From an uncultured Pelagibacteraceae bacterium (GTDB lineage: Bacteria; Pseudomonadota; Alphaproteobacteria; Pelagibacterales; Pelagibacteraceae): a stretch of 64,000 nt of DNA. Under the pieces are notes generated by a model. It ran no database searches and was not told the DNA's origin. It was given only the letters and a program-made list of their open reading frames with translations. A program made the translations under genes and the position numbers. The stretch is from positions 1 through 64,000 of the forward strand of contig CACGEW010000001.1 of NCBI GenBank assembly GCA_902572345.1. The letters run 5' to 3'. Each line of letters starts with the position of its first letter. Positions within the stretch are counted from its first letter, which is position 1. Below are positions 42,373-52,832 of this stretch, in pieces.

Positions 42373-43335
42373 ATGTTTAATAAAATAATACTAAAAGCAA
42401 CATACTTTACTTTGATAATTTTAATTTCAGTAAACTTTGTTAAAGCTGAAGATGAGGAAATTTATTTGCAGGCTATCTCAGATCAAATTCAGGTAATTAC
42501 AAAAGATTTAAAAACTCTAGAAAAGGCAGTTTATCAAAAGTCAGATTTAGTTTCTTCAAAACCATCTGGCTCAGTAAGCTCAGGTGGTCTTAATGAAGAT
42601 ATTATGACAAAACATCTTTTAAAGTTAAATGAGATAGAAGATCAATTTAGAGAACTTACTAATAAATTTGAAGAGGTAAATTTTAAATTAGACAAACTTT
42701 CGACACGTGTAACAAAAATCCAATCCGATACACAATTAAGATTCTCAGATTTAGAAAATACAGAAAGTAGTATTTCTTCAAAAAAAAAAGTTGCATTACC
42801 TGGTTCAAGCAAACCACAAGATTTTGGTGCAGCTCCAGGCTATCAAACTTCAAACTTACCGAAAGAGCAATCAATTAATTCAATTGAAAGCGCGCAAACT
42901 GTAATAGCTGAAGAACCTGAAAAAAGAGAGTCATTACTTCCTAACAAACCTGCAGATGAACAATATGAATTTGCCGTTAGTTTTATGAAGATAGGTGATT
43001 ATGAAACTGCCGAATTCGCTTTAAAAGAATTTATAGACAAAAATAAAGATCACGATTTAGCTGGAAGTGCGCAATATTGGTACGGTGAAACTTTTAGAAT
43101 AAGACAATTATACTCTGATGCAGCTACAGCTTACTTAGACGGATATCAAAATTATCCAAAAAGCAAAAAAGCTCCAGACAACCTTTTAAAACTAGGAATT
43201 ACCATGGTTCAACTAGGAGAAAAAGATCAGGGTTGTAAAATGATTGCAGGACTTAAAAAAGAATACCCAAAAGCCAACAAGTCTGTGTTACAAAAAGCTC
43301 AATATGAGCAAAAAAAATTCAAATGTAAATCTTAA
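42373..43335 (+). CDS. cpoB: Cell division coordinator CpoB (YbgF)
   Basis: The 320-residue protein has a signal peptide (about residues 1-25), a coiled-coil part (about 60-115), a low-complexity linker and C-terminal tetratricopeptide repeats (about 195-315: EQYEFAVSFMKIGDYETAEFALKEF, then SAQYWYGETF). ATG 42373 is chosen because it begins the signal peptide; the upstream TTG at 42343 lies within the terminator. CpoB links Tol-Pal with peptidoglycan synthesis during division. Confidence 0.87.
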   Translation: MFNKIILKATYFTLIILISVNFVKAEDEEIYLQAISDQIQVITKDLKTLEKAVYQKSDLVSSKPSGSVSSGGLNEDIMTKHLLKLNEIEDQFRELTNKFEEVNFKLDKLSTRVTKIQSDTQLRFSDLENTESSISSKKKVALPGSSKPQDFGAAPGYQTSNLPKEQSINSIESAQTVIAEEPEKRESLLPNKPADEQYEFAVSFMKIGDYETAEFALKEFIDKNKDHDLAGSAQYWYGETFRIRQLYSDAATAYLDGYQNYPKSKKAPDNLLKLGITMVQLGEKDQGCKMIAGLKKEYPKANKSVLQKAQYEQKKFKCKS

Positions 43336-44326
43336 AAATGGATTTAAAGATTTTAAGGATTTATCAATTGTATATTTAAACTTTAAAAAAAAATTAGATT
43401 TATTAAACAAAAAGAGCTATTTGGTTGCTGTTTCAGGTGGACCGGATAGTTTAGCTCTTGCAGCTTTAACAAAAGCTTATAATTATCAAAAAAAAAAAAT
43501 AAAATTTAAATATATCTTAATTGATCACAATATTAGAAAAGACTCCAATCAAGAAGCTTTAAAAGTTAAAAAATTACTTAAAAAATATAAAATAAATTTA
43601 AAAATTTTTTTAAATAAAAAAAAAATCACCAAAAATATTCAAGCTGAAGCTAGAAATATTAGATATGAAATTCTGACTGATGTTTGTAAAAAATATGGTA
43701 TTAAAACTCTTCTTACAGCTCATAATTTAGAAGATCAGGTAGAAACCTTTTTAATCAGACTTTCACGAGGAAGTGGTTTAAAGGGGCTCTCTTCAATGAG
43801 CCCACTTAGTCAGATAAACAAACAAGTGAAATTATATAGACCTATGCTAGACACTAAAAAAAAATATTTAGTAAAAATATCAAAAAATATTTTTGGAAAG
43901 TATTTTAAAGATCCTTCGAATAAGAATATTAAATATTTAAGAACTAAAGTAAGAAACTTAAAAAAACCATTGGAAAAAAGTGGTATTAAATATGATCAGA
44001 TATTTAAATCTATAAATAATCTTTCCTCAAGTAAAGAAAATCTTGAAGGTTACTTAAAAAAAACGTTTAAGGATACAATAATTAAAAAAAAAAAAGAAAT
44101 AACAATTAACTTTGAAAATTTTTTAAAATTAAACAATGAAACTAAAATTTTTTTAATAAATGAATCGATCAAAATATTAAAAAAAAATTATTACGATATA
44201 AGATCTAAAAAAGTGATAAATCTTATGAAAAATATCAATAGAGCTGACTTTAAATCAGCAACCTTGGGGGGGTGTATTTTTTTTAAAAAAGGTAAAAATT
44301 TGTGTTTGAAAGACGAAAAATTTTAA
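43304..44326 (+). CDS. tilS: tRNA(Ile)-lysidine synthase TilS
   Basis: A PP-loop ATPase has the motif VSGGPDSLAL near residues 43-52 from ATG 43304 and ILIDHNIR, RNIRYEIL and TAHNLEDQVETFLIRLSRGSGLKGL later. It adds lysine to the wobble C of tRNA-Ile(CAU), letting it read AUA, a codon that is common in this AT-rich genome. The ATG start overlaps cpoB by 32 bases; an upstream TTG (43244) is less likely. The C-terminal part is Lys-rich and weakly conserved. Confidence 0.85.
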   Translation: MSKKNSNVNLKNGFKDFKDLSIVYLNFKKKLDLLNKKSYLVAVSGGPDSLALAALTKAYNYQKKKIKFKYILIDHNIRKDSNQEALKVKKLLKKYKINLKIFLNKKKITKNIQAEARNIRYEILTDVCKKYGIKTLLTAHNLEDQVETFLIRLSRGSGLKGLSSMSPLSQINKQVKLYRPMLDTKKKYLVKISKNIFGKYFKDPSNKNIKYLRTKVRNLKKPLEKSGIKYDQIFKSINNLSSSKENLEGYLKKTFKDTIIKKKKEITINFENFLKLNNETKIFLINESIKILKKNYYDIRSKKVINLMKNINRADFKSATLGGCIFFKKGKNLCLKDEKF

Positions 44327-44385
44327 AATAAATGGTAAAAAGTTGCTTTTTGTCTTATTTACAATCAACTAAATCATGAGATATA

Positions 44386-44416
44386 CTTGATAAAAGGCAA
44401 TTAATTACTATTTAAT
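44386..44416 (+). promoter_or_regulatory. Candidate promoter of ftsH (sigma-32- or sigma-70-like)
   Basis: CTTGAT (44386-44391) and TATTTAAT (44409-44416) are separated by 17 bases and lie just before the ATG at 44421. CTTGA plus a TAT-rich -10 resembles alphaproteobacterial heat-shock promoters, and rpoH is present at 50814. If used, the transcript would start almost at the ATG. AT-rich background makes chance matches common. Confidence 0.3.
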
Positions 44417-44420
44417 AAAT

Positions 44421-46316
44421 ATGAATATAAAAAATTTAATAATGTGGGTCATAATTGTCCTCCTATCGGTAGGGCTTTTTAACATGTTTCAAGATCCTAG
44501 CAAAATTAATGCAGAAAGAAATTCATTACCTTTTTCAAATTTTCTAAATGAGGTTGAAGCTGGCAGAGTAGTGGAAGTTCAAATTCAAGGAAATAATATA
44601 TCCGGTGTTTTAGCTGATGGAAATACTTTTAAGACTTACTCTCCAAACTATCCTGAATTAGTTGACAAACTATCATCTAAAGGAGTGAGCATAGTTGCTT
44701 CTCCTCAAGAGGATAAAATGCCTTCTCTTTTAGGTATTTTATTATCATGGTTTCCTATGCTTTTACTTATTGGGGTTTGGATTTTTTTTATGCGACAAAT
44801 GCAAGGCGGTAAAGGTGGCGCAATGGGATTTGGAAGATCTAAAGCAAAATTATTAAATGAGGCACAAGGAAAAGTGACATTTAATGATGTAGCGGGTGTT
44901 GAAGAAGCTAAAGAGGAAGTTGAAGAAATTGTTGAGTTTTTAAAAGATCCGAAAAAATTTAGTCGATTAGGCGGAAAAATTCCAAAAGGCGCTCTTTTAA
45001 TTGGCCCTCCAGGAACTGGTAAGACTTTATTAGCCAAAGCAATTGCGGGTGAAGCTAATGTGCCATTTTTTTCTATCTCAGGATCGGATTTCGTAGAAAT
45101 GTTTGTTGGCGTTGGTGCGTCAAGAGTTAGAGATATGTTTGAACAAGGAAAAAAACATTCACCATGTATTATTTTTATTGATGAAATAGATGCAGTCGGT
45201 AGAAGCAGGGGTGCAGGTTTAGGTGGCGGAAATGATGAGAGAGAACAAACTCTTAACCAACTACTTGTAGAAATGGATGGCTTTGATACAAATGAAGGAA
45301 TTATATTAATTGCCGCAACAAATAGACCAGACGTATTAGATCCAGCGTTATTAAGACCAGGTAGATTTGATAGACAAGTAGTAGTTGGCAACCCTGATAT
45401 AATAGGTAGAGAAGCAATTTTAAAAGTACATGTTAAAAAAATCAGCACTGGTCCAGATGTGAAATTAAGAACAATTGCAAGAGGAACACCAGGTTTTTCG
45501 GGAGCAGATCTGGCAAATTTAATTAATGAATCCGCTTTATTAGCTGCAAGAAAAAATAAAAGAGTAGTTACAATGTCGGATATAGAAGAAGCAAAAGATA
45601 AGGTGATGATGGGAGCTGAAAGAAGATCTATGGTTATGTCAGAAGATGAAAAAAAACTTACAGCTTACCACGAAGGCGGCCATGCAATAGTAGCTTTAAA
45701 TGAAAAAGCTTCTGACCCAATACATAAAGCAACAATTATTCCAAGAGGTAGAGCCCTAGGGATGGTTATGAGATTACCTGAGAGAGATCAATTATCAGTT
45801 ACCAGAGAAAAAATGTATTCTGATATAGCGGTTGCAATGGGCGGAAGAATAGCAGAGGAAATAATTTTTGGACACGATAAAGTAACATCAGGTGCATCAT
45901 CTGATATTGATATGGCAACAAAAATGGCTAAAAACATGGTTACTAAATATGGAATGAGCCAAGAGTTGGGACCTTTAGCGTACGGTGAAAACGAGGAAGA
46001 GGTATTTTTAGGAAGATCAGTAACTAAACAGCAAAATATGTCTGAAGAAACAGCAAAGAAAATTGACTCAGAAGTGAAAAAAATTGTAGACGCGGGTTAT
46101 GATAGAGCAAAAAAAGTTCTAACTGAAAAAATTGATGATCTACACAAAATTGCCAAAGCTTTACTAATCTATGAAACTTTATCTGGTGATGAGATAAGAG
46201 ATTTGATCCTTAAGAATATTAAGCCTACAAGATCTTTTAAAGAAGAGGACGATGAGGATGGAAAAACATCATCCGCACTTGGTTCGCTAGGATTAAAACC
46301 AAAGCCAGCAATTTAA
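44421..46316 (+). CDS. ftsH: ATP-dependent zinc metalloprotease FtsH
   Basis: The 631-residue membrane protease has two hydrophobic segments (about residues 4-22 and 99-121), Walker [16 protein letters not shown] (about 195-209), [10 protein letters not shown] and the second region of homology [20 protein letters not shown]. The zinc site HEGGH (about 417-421) follows. It degrades membrane and regulatory proteins, usually including RpoH. It sits between tilS and folP; no clear Shine-Dalgarno precedes the ATG. Confidence 0.96.
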   Translation: MNIKNLIMWVIIVLLSVGLFNMFQDPSKINAERNSLPFSNFLNEVEAGRVVEVQIQGNNISGVLADGNTFKTYSPNYPELVDKLSSKGVSIVASPQEDKMPSLLGILLSWFPMLLLIGVWIFFMRQMQGGKGGAMGFGRSKAKLLNEAQGKVTFNDVAGVEEAKEEVEEIVEFLKDPKKFSRLGGKIPKGALLIGPPGTGKTLLAKAIAGEANVPFFSISGSDFVEMFVGVGASRVRDMFEQGKKHSPCIIFIDEIDAVGRSRGAGLGGGNDEREQTLNQLLVEMDGFDTNEGIILIAATNRPDVLDPALLRPGRFDRQVVVGNPDIIGREAILKVHVKKISTGPDVKLRTIARGTPGFSGADLANLINESALLAARKNKRVVTMSDIEEAKDKVMMGAERRSMVMSEDEKKLTAYHEGGHAIVALNEKASDPIHKATIIPRGRALGMVMRLPERDQLSVTREKMYSDIAVAMGGRIAEEIIFGHDKVTSGASSDIDMATKMAKNMVTKYGMSQELGPLAYGENEEEVFLGRSVTKQQNMSEETAKKIDSEVKKIVDAGYDRAKKVLTEKIDDLHKIAKALLIYETLSGDEIRDLILKNIKPTRSFKEEDDEDGKTSSALGSLGLKPKPAI

Positions 46317-46322
46317 GCAAAA

Positions 46323-47381
46323 ATGAAAAAATATTACACTCGTGCGTGTAATTTTTTTTACGGTTCTTACTCTAAAAAATTAGTCAAAAATAAAATTACA
46401 TTACCTTTGTGTGGGAATAGCTCTATTTCTTTCAATCAAATTGAAATTTTCACTAAAGATAAAAAAAAAGTAAATTCTAAAGTAATTAATATCAAAAGTA
46501 TTAGAAAACTAACACCTGTCGTAAAAAAAAAAATATTAAGCGATATTAAAAAAATTACTCTTAAAAGAAAATTTTTTGAAAAAAAAAATCACTTGATTAT
46601 GGGTGTTTTAAATTTAACACCTGATAGTTTTTCTGACGGTGGTAAGTTTAATTCATATAAAAAAGCATTAAAAAGAATAAAAAATTTAATTGATGCAGGA
46701 GCTGACATCATAGATATTGGTGGAGAGTCCACTCGACCAGGGTCAAAAACTGTTTCACCAAATAATGAGCTTCAAAGAGTAAAACTTGTAATAAAAAAAT
46801 TCAAAAAAAAATACCCTAAAATTTTACTATCAGTTGATACAAGAAAGTCATTAGTGATGAATTTTTCAATAAAAAATAATGTTGACATCATAAATGATGT
46901 ATCTTGCTTTAAATATGATCAAAATTCTTTTGATACAATTAAAAATAAAAATTTATGGAAAATAATTCACCATATGCAAGGAACGCCCCAAAATATGCAA
47001 ATAAATCCTAAGTACAATTCTGTATTATTAGATATTTATGATTTTTTTGAGAAAGAGATTGAGAAATTTAAAAAAATTAAATACAACAAAAAAATTATAT
47101 TAGATCCTGGAATAGGTTTTGGAAAAAACCTGAAACATAATTTGATGATTTTAAATAAGATTTCATTATTTCATTCACTCGGATTTCCTATATTAATTGG
47201 CACATCTAGAAAAAGATTTATTAATCATATTTCTGGAAAATATGATACGAAAGAGAGAATTGGAGGAACATTATCGTCAATAATTTTTTCTTTCTCCCAG
47301 GGAATTAAAATTTTTAGAGTGCACGATGTTAAAGAGATGAAACAAGGTCTTTTGGTATTTGAAACTTTATTAAATAAATGA
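46323..47381 (+). CDS. folP: Dihydropteroate synthase
   Basis: The 352-residue enzyme has MGVLNLTPDSFSDGG (about residues 92-106), DIIDIGGESTRPGS (about 129-142), DVSCFKYD (which corresponds to the family's NDV region) and ILDPGIGFGK, then PILIGTSRKRF. An N-terminal extension of about 85 residues precedes the conserved barrel; alphaproteobacterial members often carry such extensions. It joins pABA and dihydropterin pyrophosphate in folate synthesis. It overlaps glmM by 4 bases. Confidence 0.93.
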   Translation: MKKYYTRACNFFYGSYSKKLVKNKITLPLCGNSSISFNQIEIFTKDKKKVNSKVINIKSIRKLTPVVKKKILSDIKKITLKRKFFEKKNHLIMGVLNLTPDSFSDGGKFNSYKKALKRIKNLIDAGADIIDIGGESTRPGSKTVSPNNELQRVKLVIKKFKKKYPKILLSVDTRKSLVMNFSIKNNVDIINDVSCFKYDQNSFDTIKNKNLWKIIHHMQGTPQNMQINPKYNSVLLDIYDFFEKEIEKFKKIKYNKKIILDPGIGFGKNLKHNLMILNKISLFHSLGFPILIGTSRKRFINHISGKYDTKERIGGTLSSIIFSFSQGIKIFRVHDVKEMKQGLLVFETLLNK

Positions 47382-48709
47382 AAAAAAAATATTTTGGCAC
47401 TGATGGTATTAGAGGAACAGTTAATATAGGAAATATTAATGGAGAAAAATTTTTTAAATTTGGTCTTGCAGCAGGAACATATTTTAAAAATTTAAAGAAA
47501 AAAAAACAATTAGCAATTATTGCAAAAGATACTAGATTATCAGGATACACACTTGAACCAGCATTGGTATCTGGCTTAGCCTCAGCCGGAATGCATATAT
47601 TTACACTAGGACCACTACCAACCAATGGACTAGCTATGCTTACTAAAAAGATGAAAGCAAATTTAGGAATTATGATTACTGCTTCACATAATCCATTTCA
47701 TGATAATGGATTAAAATTATTCGGTCCAGATGGAATGAAATTGTCAGATAGAATTGAAAAAAAAATTGAAAACTTAATTGATGCTAAAATTACAAGTCAT
47801 CTATCCGACCCCAATTCACTAGGTAGAGTAAAAAGATTGGAGGATGGTAACGATAGATATATAAAAATCTTAAAAAATAATTTTCCTAACAATTTTAGCT
47901 TAAAGGGTATGCGTATAGTTTTAGATTGCGCGAATGGTGCCGGATATAAATCTGCTCCAAAAATACTTTCAGAGCTAGGAGCGAAAGTTTTTTCAATCGG
48001 TGTAAAACCTAATGGATTAAATATTAATTATAATTGTGGTTCAACGTTTCCTAGAATTTTGAGAAATTACGTAAAAAAATATAAGGCTGATCTTGGGATT
48101 GCTTTAGACGGTGATGCAGACAGAGTAATTATGTGTGATGAGAAAGCGCAAATAATTGATGGCGATCAAATTATTGCAATGATTGCAAAAAGGTGGAAAA
48201 GAAAAAAAATTTTAAAAGGCGGTGTAATTGGTACATTAATGTCTAATTATGGTTTAGAAAATTTTTTTTTGAAGGAAAATATAAATTTTAAAAGATCAAA
48301 AGTAGGCGACAGATATGTTAAAGAGATGATGAAAAAATATAATTTCAATCTTGGTGGAGAACAATCAGGTCATATAATTTTGGGAAAATTTGCCACCACA
48401 GGTGACGGCTTACTGGTTGCTCTTGAGACATTGTTTGCTTTGCGAAAGGGTGGGTTAGCTAGCAAAATATTTAAGGTTTATAAATCTGTGCCCCAAAAAC
48501 TATTAAACATTAAAGTCAAAGATAAAAAAATTATTAATTCTTTTAATTGTAAAAAAGCTATTAAAATTGCAAATGAACTTATCAAAAACAAAGGAAGACT
48601 ATTAGTAAGACCTTCAGGGACCGAACCAAAGGTGAGAATCATGTGTGAGTCTTTTAATATTTCTTTGATGAATAAGTGTATAAATATTGTAAAAAAGACT
48701 ATCCATTAA
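47378..48709 (+). CDS. glmM: Phosphoglucosamine mutase
   Basis: This 443-residue enzyme begins MKKKYFGTDGIRG. GIMITASHNPFHDNGLK (about residues 96-112) has the phosphoserine, ALDGDADRVIM (about 242-252) binds Mg, GGEQSGHI is the sugar loop and RPSGTEPKVRIM is the phosphate loop. It converts glucosamine-6-P to glucosamine-1-P for UDP-GlcNAc, which feeds peptidoglycan and also the PseB substrate. Coupled to folP, as in many proteobacteria. Confidence 0.96.
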   Translation: MKKKYFGTDGIRGTVNIGNINGEKFFKFGLAAGTYFKNLKKKKQLAIIAKDTRLSGYTLEPALVSGLASAGMHIFTLGPLPTNGLAMLTKKMKANLGIMITASHNPFHDNGLKLFGPDGMKLSDRIEKKIENLIDAKITSHLSDPNSLGRVKRLEDGNDRYIKILKNNFPNNFSLKGMRIVLDCANGAGYKSAPKILSELGAKVFSIGVKPNGLNINYNCGSTFPRILRNYVKKYKADLGIALDGDADRVIMCDEKAQIIDGDQIIAMIAKRWKRKKILKGGVIGTLMSNYGLENFFLKENINFKRSKVGDRYVKEMMKKYNFNLGGEQSGHIILGKFATTGDGLLVALETLFALRKGGLASKIFKVYKSVPQKLLNIKVKDKKIINSFNCKKAIKIANELIKNKGRLLVRPSGTEPKVRIMCESFNISLMNKCINIVKKTIH

Positions 48710-48712
48710 AGT

Positions 48713-49525
48713 ATGAGACCTAAGTCTAAAGTTTTAATCATCGCAGGTTCTGACTCTTCAGGTGGAGCAGGTATTCAAGCAGATATAAAGACAGTCACTT
48801 CGCTTGGAAGCTATGCGATGACTGCCATTACAGCTGTAACTGCGCAAAATACTACAGGAGTAAAATCAATAGTATCAATAAAGCCCAAAGAAATTCTGAA
48901 TCAAATAATTTTTTCGGCTAGAGATATAAAGCCTGATGCAGTTAAAATAGGAATGTTACATTCAAAACAAATAATTAAATCAGTGATAAAATCTTTAAAT
49001 ATAACAAAAGTAAAAAAGGTAGTATTAGATCCTGTTATGGTTGCCAAAGGTGGTACAAAACTCATAAATAATAATGCGATTAGATATCTTAAAAAAAAAT
49101 TAATTAAGAATATTTTTCTTTTAACGCCAAACATTCCAGAGGCTGAAATTTTAACTAAAACAAAAATTAATTCCACCAATGATATGATAAAGGCTGGAAA
49201 AATCCTTATTAATTTGGGTGTCACAAATGTTTTAATTAAAGGCGGTCATTTAAATACAAGTCGAATGCATGATATATTATTGAATAAAAAAATTATTAAG
49301 ATTTATAGTAGCAAAAGGTATAGATCAAAAAATACTCATGGCACAGGATGTACGTTATCTTCTGCTATAACAACATATTTATCATGTGGAAAAGATCTTA
49401 TTAAATCTTGTGAGCTTGGAATTAAATATGTTAATGAGTCAATTAAATCAAATTTAAATTTAGGAAAAGGAAACGGTCCAATTAATCACTTAAATTCATT
49501 CACAATAAATAAAAAATTTAAATAA
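48713..49525 (+). CDS. thiD: Hydroxymethylpyrimidine kinase / phosphomethylpyrimidine kinase ThiD
   Basis: The 270-residue kinase has [19 protein letters not shown] (about residues 8-26), [33 protein letters not shown] and the C-terminal [11 protein letters not shown] (about 206-216) with the catalytic Cys/Gly loop. It phosphorylates HMP and HMP-P in thiamine synthesis. Pelagibacter lacks de novo HMP synthesis and takes up a precursor, so ThiD is expected to act on salvaged HMP. Stop and next start share a base. Confidence 0.93.
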   Translation: MRPKSKVLIIAGSDSSGGAGIQADIKTVTSLGSYAMTAITAVTAQNTTGVKSIVSIKPKEILNQIIFSARDIKPDAVKIGMLHSKQIIKSVIKSLNITKVKKVVLDPVMVAKGGTKLINNNAIRYLKKKLIKNIFLLTPNIPEAEILTKTKINSTNDMIKAGKILINLGVTNVLIKGGHLNTSRMHDILLNKKIIKIYSSKRYRSKNTHGTGCTLSSAITTYLSCGKDLIKSCELGIKYVNESIKSNLNLGKGNGPINHLNSFTINKKFK

Positions 49526-50817
49526 TGAAAAATGTAGTAGTAGTAGGTTCGCAGTGGGGAGATGAAGGAAAAGGAAAAATTGTCGATTGGCTTTCAAGCG
49601 AAGCTGATATTGTAGTTAGATTTCAAGGCGGCCACAACGCTGGACACACTCTTGTCATAGACAAAAAAGTATTTAAGTTGAGATTATTACCTTCTGGAAT
49701 CGTTAGAAAAGGAAAAATTTCTATTCTAGGTAATGGAGTAGTGATTGATCCTTGGGCCCTTTTAAGTGAGATAGAAGATATAAAAAAACAAGGTGTCGAA
49801 GTAACTTCAGAAAATTTTATGATTTCCGAGTCTGCTTCTCTTATACTTCCATTTCATCAAGAAATGGACGAAATAAGAGAGGATGCAGCAGGTAAAAAAA
49901 AAATTGGAACTACAAGAAGGGGTATCGGTCCATGTTATGAAGATAAAGTTGGCAGAAGGTCAATTAGGGTTATGGATTTAAGATCAGAAAGTAATTTGGA
50001 TAATAGACTTGAAAATGTTTTATCACATCATAATGCAATTAGAAAAGGACTGAATAAAAAAGTATTTGAGAAAAATAAATTAAAAAAAGATTTATTAAAA
50101 ATAGCTCCTGAGATTTTGAAATTTGCAAAGCCGATATGGTTAAAATTAGACCAATTTAATAATGACAGAAAAAAAATACTCTTTGAAGGCGCTCAGGGTA
50201 TACTTCTAGATGTTGACCATGGAACTTATCCTTATGTAACTTCATCTAATACTGTGCCGGCCATGGCTGCAACTGGTTCGGGATCAGGTCCAAATAAGAT
50301 TAATTATGTTTTAGGAATTACTAAAGCTTATACAACTAGAGTTGGTAGCGGTCCTTTTCCTACAGAGTTAAAAGATGAAATTGGGGAACAATTAGGTCAA
50401 AGAGGCAAAGAGTTCGGTACTGTGACAGCAAGAAAAAGAAGGTGTGGATGGTTTGATGGAGTCTTAGTAAGACAAACAATAAAAATTTCGGGAATCAATG
50501 GAATAGCTCTAACAAAGTTAGACGTTCTAGATGATCTTGATGAAATTAAAATGTGTGTAGAATATGAGTTGAACGGAAAAAAAATAGACTATTTGCCAGC
50601 AGCTTCAGAAGATCAATTTAACATAAAACCTGTTTATAAAACTTTTCCAGGGTGGAAGACTAAAACTCAAGGTACAAGGAATCTTAAAGATCTTCCTGAT
50701 AACGCAAAAAGATATATACACGCTCTTGAGGATTTTATTGGCGCTCGGATTTCAAGCATCTCCACAAGTCCTGAGAGAGACGACACAATATTGGTAGAGG
50801 ACCCTTTTAAAAACTAA
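49525..50817 (+). CDS. purA: Adenylosuccinate synthetase
   Basis: The 430-residue enzyme begins with [20 protein letters not shown] (residues 4-23), the GTP loop with the catalytic Asp. [47 protein letters not shown] and a C-terminal [11 protein letters not shown] follow. It converts IMP to adenylosuccinate. It ends tail-to-tail with rpoH, sharing CTAA (50814-50817). Confidence 0.97.
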   Translation: MKNVVVVGSQWGDEGKGKIVDWLSSEADIVVRFQGGHNAGHTLVIDKKVFKLRLLPSGIVRKGKISILGNGVVIDPWALLSEIEDIKKQGVEVTSENFMISESASLILPFHQEMDEIREDAAGKKKIGTTRRGIGPCYEDKVGRRSIRVMDLRSESNLDNRLENVLSHHNAIRKGLNKKVFEKNKLKKDLLKIAPEILKFAKPIWLKLDQFNNDRKKILFEGAQGILLDVDHGTYPYVTSSNTVPAMAATGSGSGPNKINYVLGITKAYTTRVGSGPFPTELKDEIGEQLGQRGKEFGTVTARKRRCGWFDGVLVRQTIKISGINGIALTKLDVLDDLDEIKMCVEYELNGKKIDYLPAASEDQFNIKPVYKTFPGWKTKTQGTRNLKDLPDNAKRYIHALEDFIGARISSISTSPERDDTILVEDPFKN

Positions 50818-51710
50818 TTTGCAGGAAGTAAATTTTTTGATTTACTTGCATTAATCATAGATTTCTGCAATTTTTCAAAAGCTTTGGTTTCTATTTGTCT
50901 TATTCTCTCTCTACTTATTTTATATTTTTTGCTTAACTCCTCTAAAGTTTTAGGTATCTCAGACAGTCGCCTCGCTTTTATTATCTCTTTTTCTCTGTCA
51001 TTCAAAATTCTCATTGCGCTATCTAGTAATTCTTTTTTGTCATCATATTCTTGCTTTTGAGAAACAACTAACTCTTGATCTAAACTTTCATCAACTAACC
51101 AATCTTGCCATTCATCTGTTTCTCCGCTTTTAATAGGATCATTCAAAGATTTTTCTTGACCCATCATTCTTCTATTCATATTCACTACTTCCTGAGAATC
51201 AACATCTAATCTTTTTGAAATTTCATTAACATGTTCATCCTTTAAATCGCCGTCTTGACCAGGGGCTATTTGGTTTTTAATTTTTTTTAGATTAAAAAAA
51301 AGTTTTTTTTGAGCCGTAGTAGTTCCCATTTTTACTAAACTCCAAGATCTTAAAACGTACTCTTGTATTGCTGCCTTAATCCACCACATAGCGTATGTTG
51401 CAAGTCTAAAACCTTTATCTGGATCAAACTTTTTTACAGCTTGCATTAAACCTAAATTTCCTTCAGATATTAATTCATTTACAGGTAGTCCGTAACCACG
51501 ATATCCCATTGCGATTTTAGCTACTAACCTTAAATGACTTGTAACTAATTTGTGTGCAGCTTTTAAATTTCCATTTTCTTTCCAATTTTTCGCTAGCATG
51601 TACTCTTCTTCTGCGTCAAGCATAGGAAATTTTTTAATTTGTGACAAATAAACTGATAAGCCACCAATAGAGGGAGTTGGAAGATTGCTAAGCTGATTTT
51701 TTTTATTCAT
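50814..51710 (-). CDS. rpoH: RNA polymerase heat-shock sigma factor RpoH
   Basis: The 298-residue sigma factor has region 2 ([46 protein letters not shown], about residues 84-129), the RpoH box [12 protein letters not shown] (about 134-145) and region 4 with [26 protein letters not shown]. It directs heat-shock transcription. SAR11 genomes keep very few sigma factors, so it may control a broad set. It overlaps purA by 4 bases. Confidence 0.95.
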   Translation of the reverse strand: MNKKNQLSNLPTPSIGGLSVYLSQIKKFPMLDAEEEYMLAKNWKENGNLKAAHKLVTSHLRLVAKIAMGYRGYGLPVNELISEGNLGLMQAVKKFDPDKGFRLATYAMWWIKAAIQEYVLRSWSLVKMGTTTAQKKLFFNLKKIKNQIAPGQDGDLKDEHVNEISKRLDVDSQEVVNMNRRMMGQEKSLNDPIKSGETDEWQDWLVDESLDQELVVSQKQEYDDKKELLDSAMRILNDREKEIIKARRLSEIPKTLEELSKKYKISRERIRQIETKAFEKLQKSMINASKSKNLLPAN

Positions 51711-51740
51711 TGTTTTTATTTATATATAAATTTTTTTATT

Positions 51741-52721
51741 TCAACTGCTTAAATTTTCAAGATATTTCAACAGTTTTTTAAAACTATTTGGTAAATCAGA
51801 TGAAAAACTCATCCATTTTTTGGATCTTGGATGGTAAAATTCTAATGTTGTTGCGTGTAAAGCTTGTCCGGTTAAATCATTTAATTTATTAAAAAATTCA
51901 TTATTTATTTTTTTAAATTTAAGATTTTTTCTTCCGTACTGTTTATCACCTAAAAGCGAAGTTCCTTTATATTTCAAATGAACTCTAATTTGATGAGTTC
52001 TTCCAGTTTCTAACTCACATTCAATAAAACTTATTTTTGGTATATTTTTTATGTTGAAAACTTTAATTGTATTATAATTAGTGATGGCTTTTTTTCCGTT
52101 AAAATCGCTCACCGTCATTAATTGTCTATTCTTTTTATCCCTAGTAATTAATGTATTGATTTTTCCACTGAGAGGTCGAACAACGCCCCAAGCAAGACAA
52201 AAATATTTTCTTTTAATAGAATGGTCGCTAAATTGTTTACTCAAATTTGCATGAGCAAGGTTATTTTTTGCTACAACTAATAAACCACTTGTCTCTTTAT
52301 CAATTCTGTGAACAATCCCTGGTCTAATAACTCCATTTACGTTTGATAAGTTGTTTTTATATTTATAAAGAAGAGCATTAACTAAAGTTTCCTTGTAATT
52401 ACCAGCTCCAGGATGTACTACCATTCCCTTAGGTTTATTAAGCACAATAATATCTTTATCTTCAAATAATATATTTAACTTAATCTTTTTTGGAACTAAA
52501 TTAAGGGAGTCTTTTTGAACGATATTTATAGAAATTTTATCTTTATATTTTAATTTTTTTGAAGGCGATAAAAGATCCAAGTTATTTAATTTTACTTGTT
52601 TGTCTTTAATAAGTTTTTTTAAATACGATCTGGTGAAATCATTCATTTTTTCTGCTAAAAAAACATCTAATCTTTTTCCACTGTTTTTGTTATCTACAGA
52701 ATATTTAATTGTATTATTCAT
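51741..52721 (-). CDS. rluD: Ribosomal large subunit pseudouridine synthase RluD-like
   Basis: The 326-residue protein has an N-terminal S4 RNA-binding domain (GKRLDVFLAEK and LIKDKQVKLN, about residues 16-50) and the RluA catalytic core with RPGIVHRIDKETSGLLVVAK (about 133-152; catalytic Asp) and ELETGRTHQIRVHL. It modifies 23S rRNA uridines. It lies 30 bases upstream of rpoH in the same direction; tRNA-Arg on the other strand begins 24 bases before its start. Confidence 0.93.
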   Translation of the reverse strand: MNNTIKYSVDNKNSGKRLDVFLAEKMNDFTRSYLKKLIKDKQVKLNNLDLLSPSKKLKYKDKISINIVQKDSLNLVPKKIKLNILFEDKDIIVLNKPKGMVVHPGAGNYKETLVNALLYKYKNNLSNVNGVIRPGIVHRIDKETSGLLVVAKNNLAHANLSKQFSDHSIKRKYFCLAWGVVRPLSGKINTLITRDKKNRQLMTVSDFNGKKAITNYNTIKVFNIKNIPKISFIECELETGRTHQIRVHLKYKGTSLLGDKQYGRKNLKFKKINNEFFNKLNDLTGQALHATTLEFYHPRSKKWMSFSSDLPNSFKKLLKYLENLSS

Positions 52722-52745
52722 AAATTGATTTAAATTATATTTATT

Positions 52746-52823
52746 GCGCCGGTAGCTTCAACTGGATAGAGCGCCGGATTTCGGCTCCGGAGGTTATGGG
52801 TTCGACTCCTATCCGGCGCACCA
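52746..52823 (+). tRNA. tRNA-Arg (TCG)
   Basis: A 78-base cloverleaf with encoded CCA. Acceptor arms GCGCCGG and CCGGCGC pair perfectly, and CCGGA/TCCGG enclose the anticodon loop TTTCGGC, giving anticodon TCG (arginine, CGA and CGN wobble). The accessory glycan genes begin 9 bases past its 3' end, a common position for inserted islands. Confidence 0.94.
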
Positions 52824-52832
52824 TATTTCCTC

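Noticed and set aside
44337-44351. AAAAAG-TTG-CTTTTT hairpin after tilS
   Set aside because: Only 6 bp, almost all A-T; such stems are expected by chance in this base composition, so it was not called a terminator.
44705-45448. A 247-codon open frame on the minus strand inside ftsH
   Set aside because: It is an antisense shadow of the conserved FtsH ATPase domain; low-complexity Ser/Pro/Ile translation and no family resemblance.
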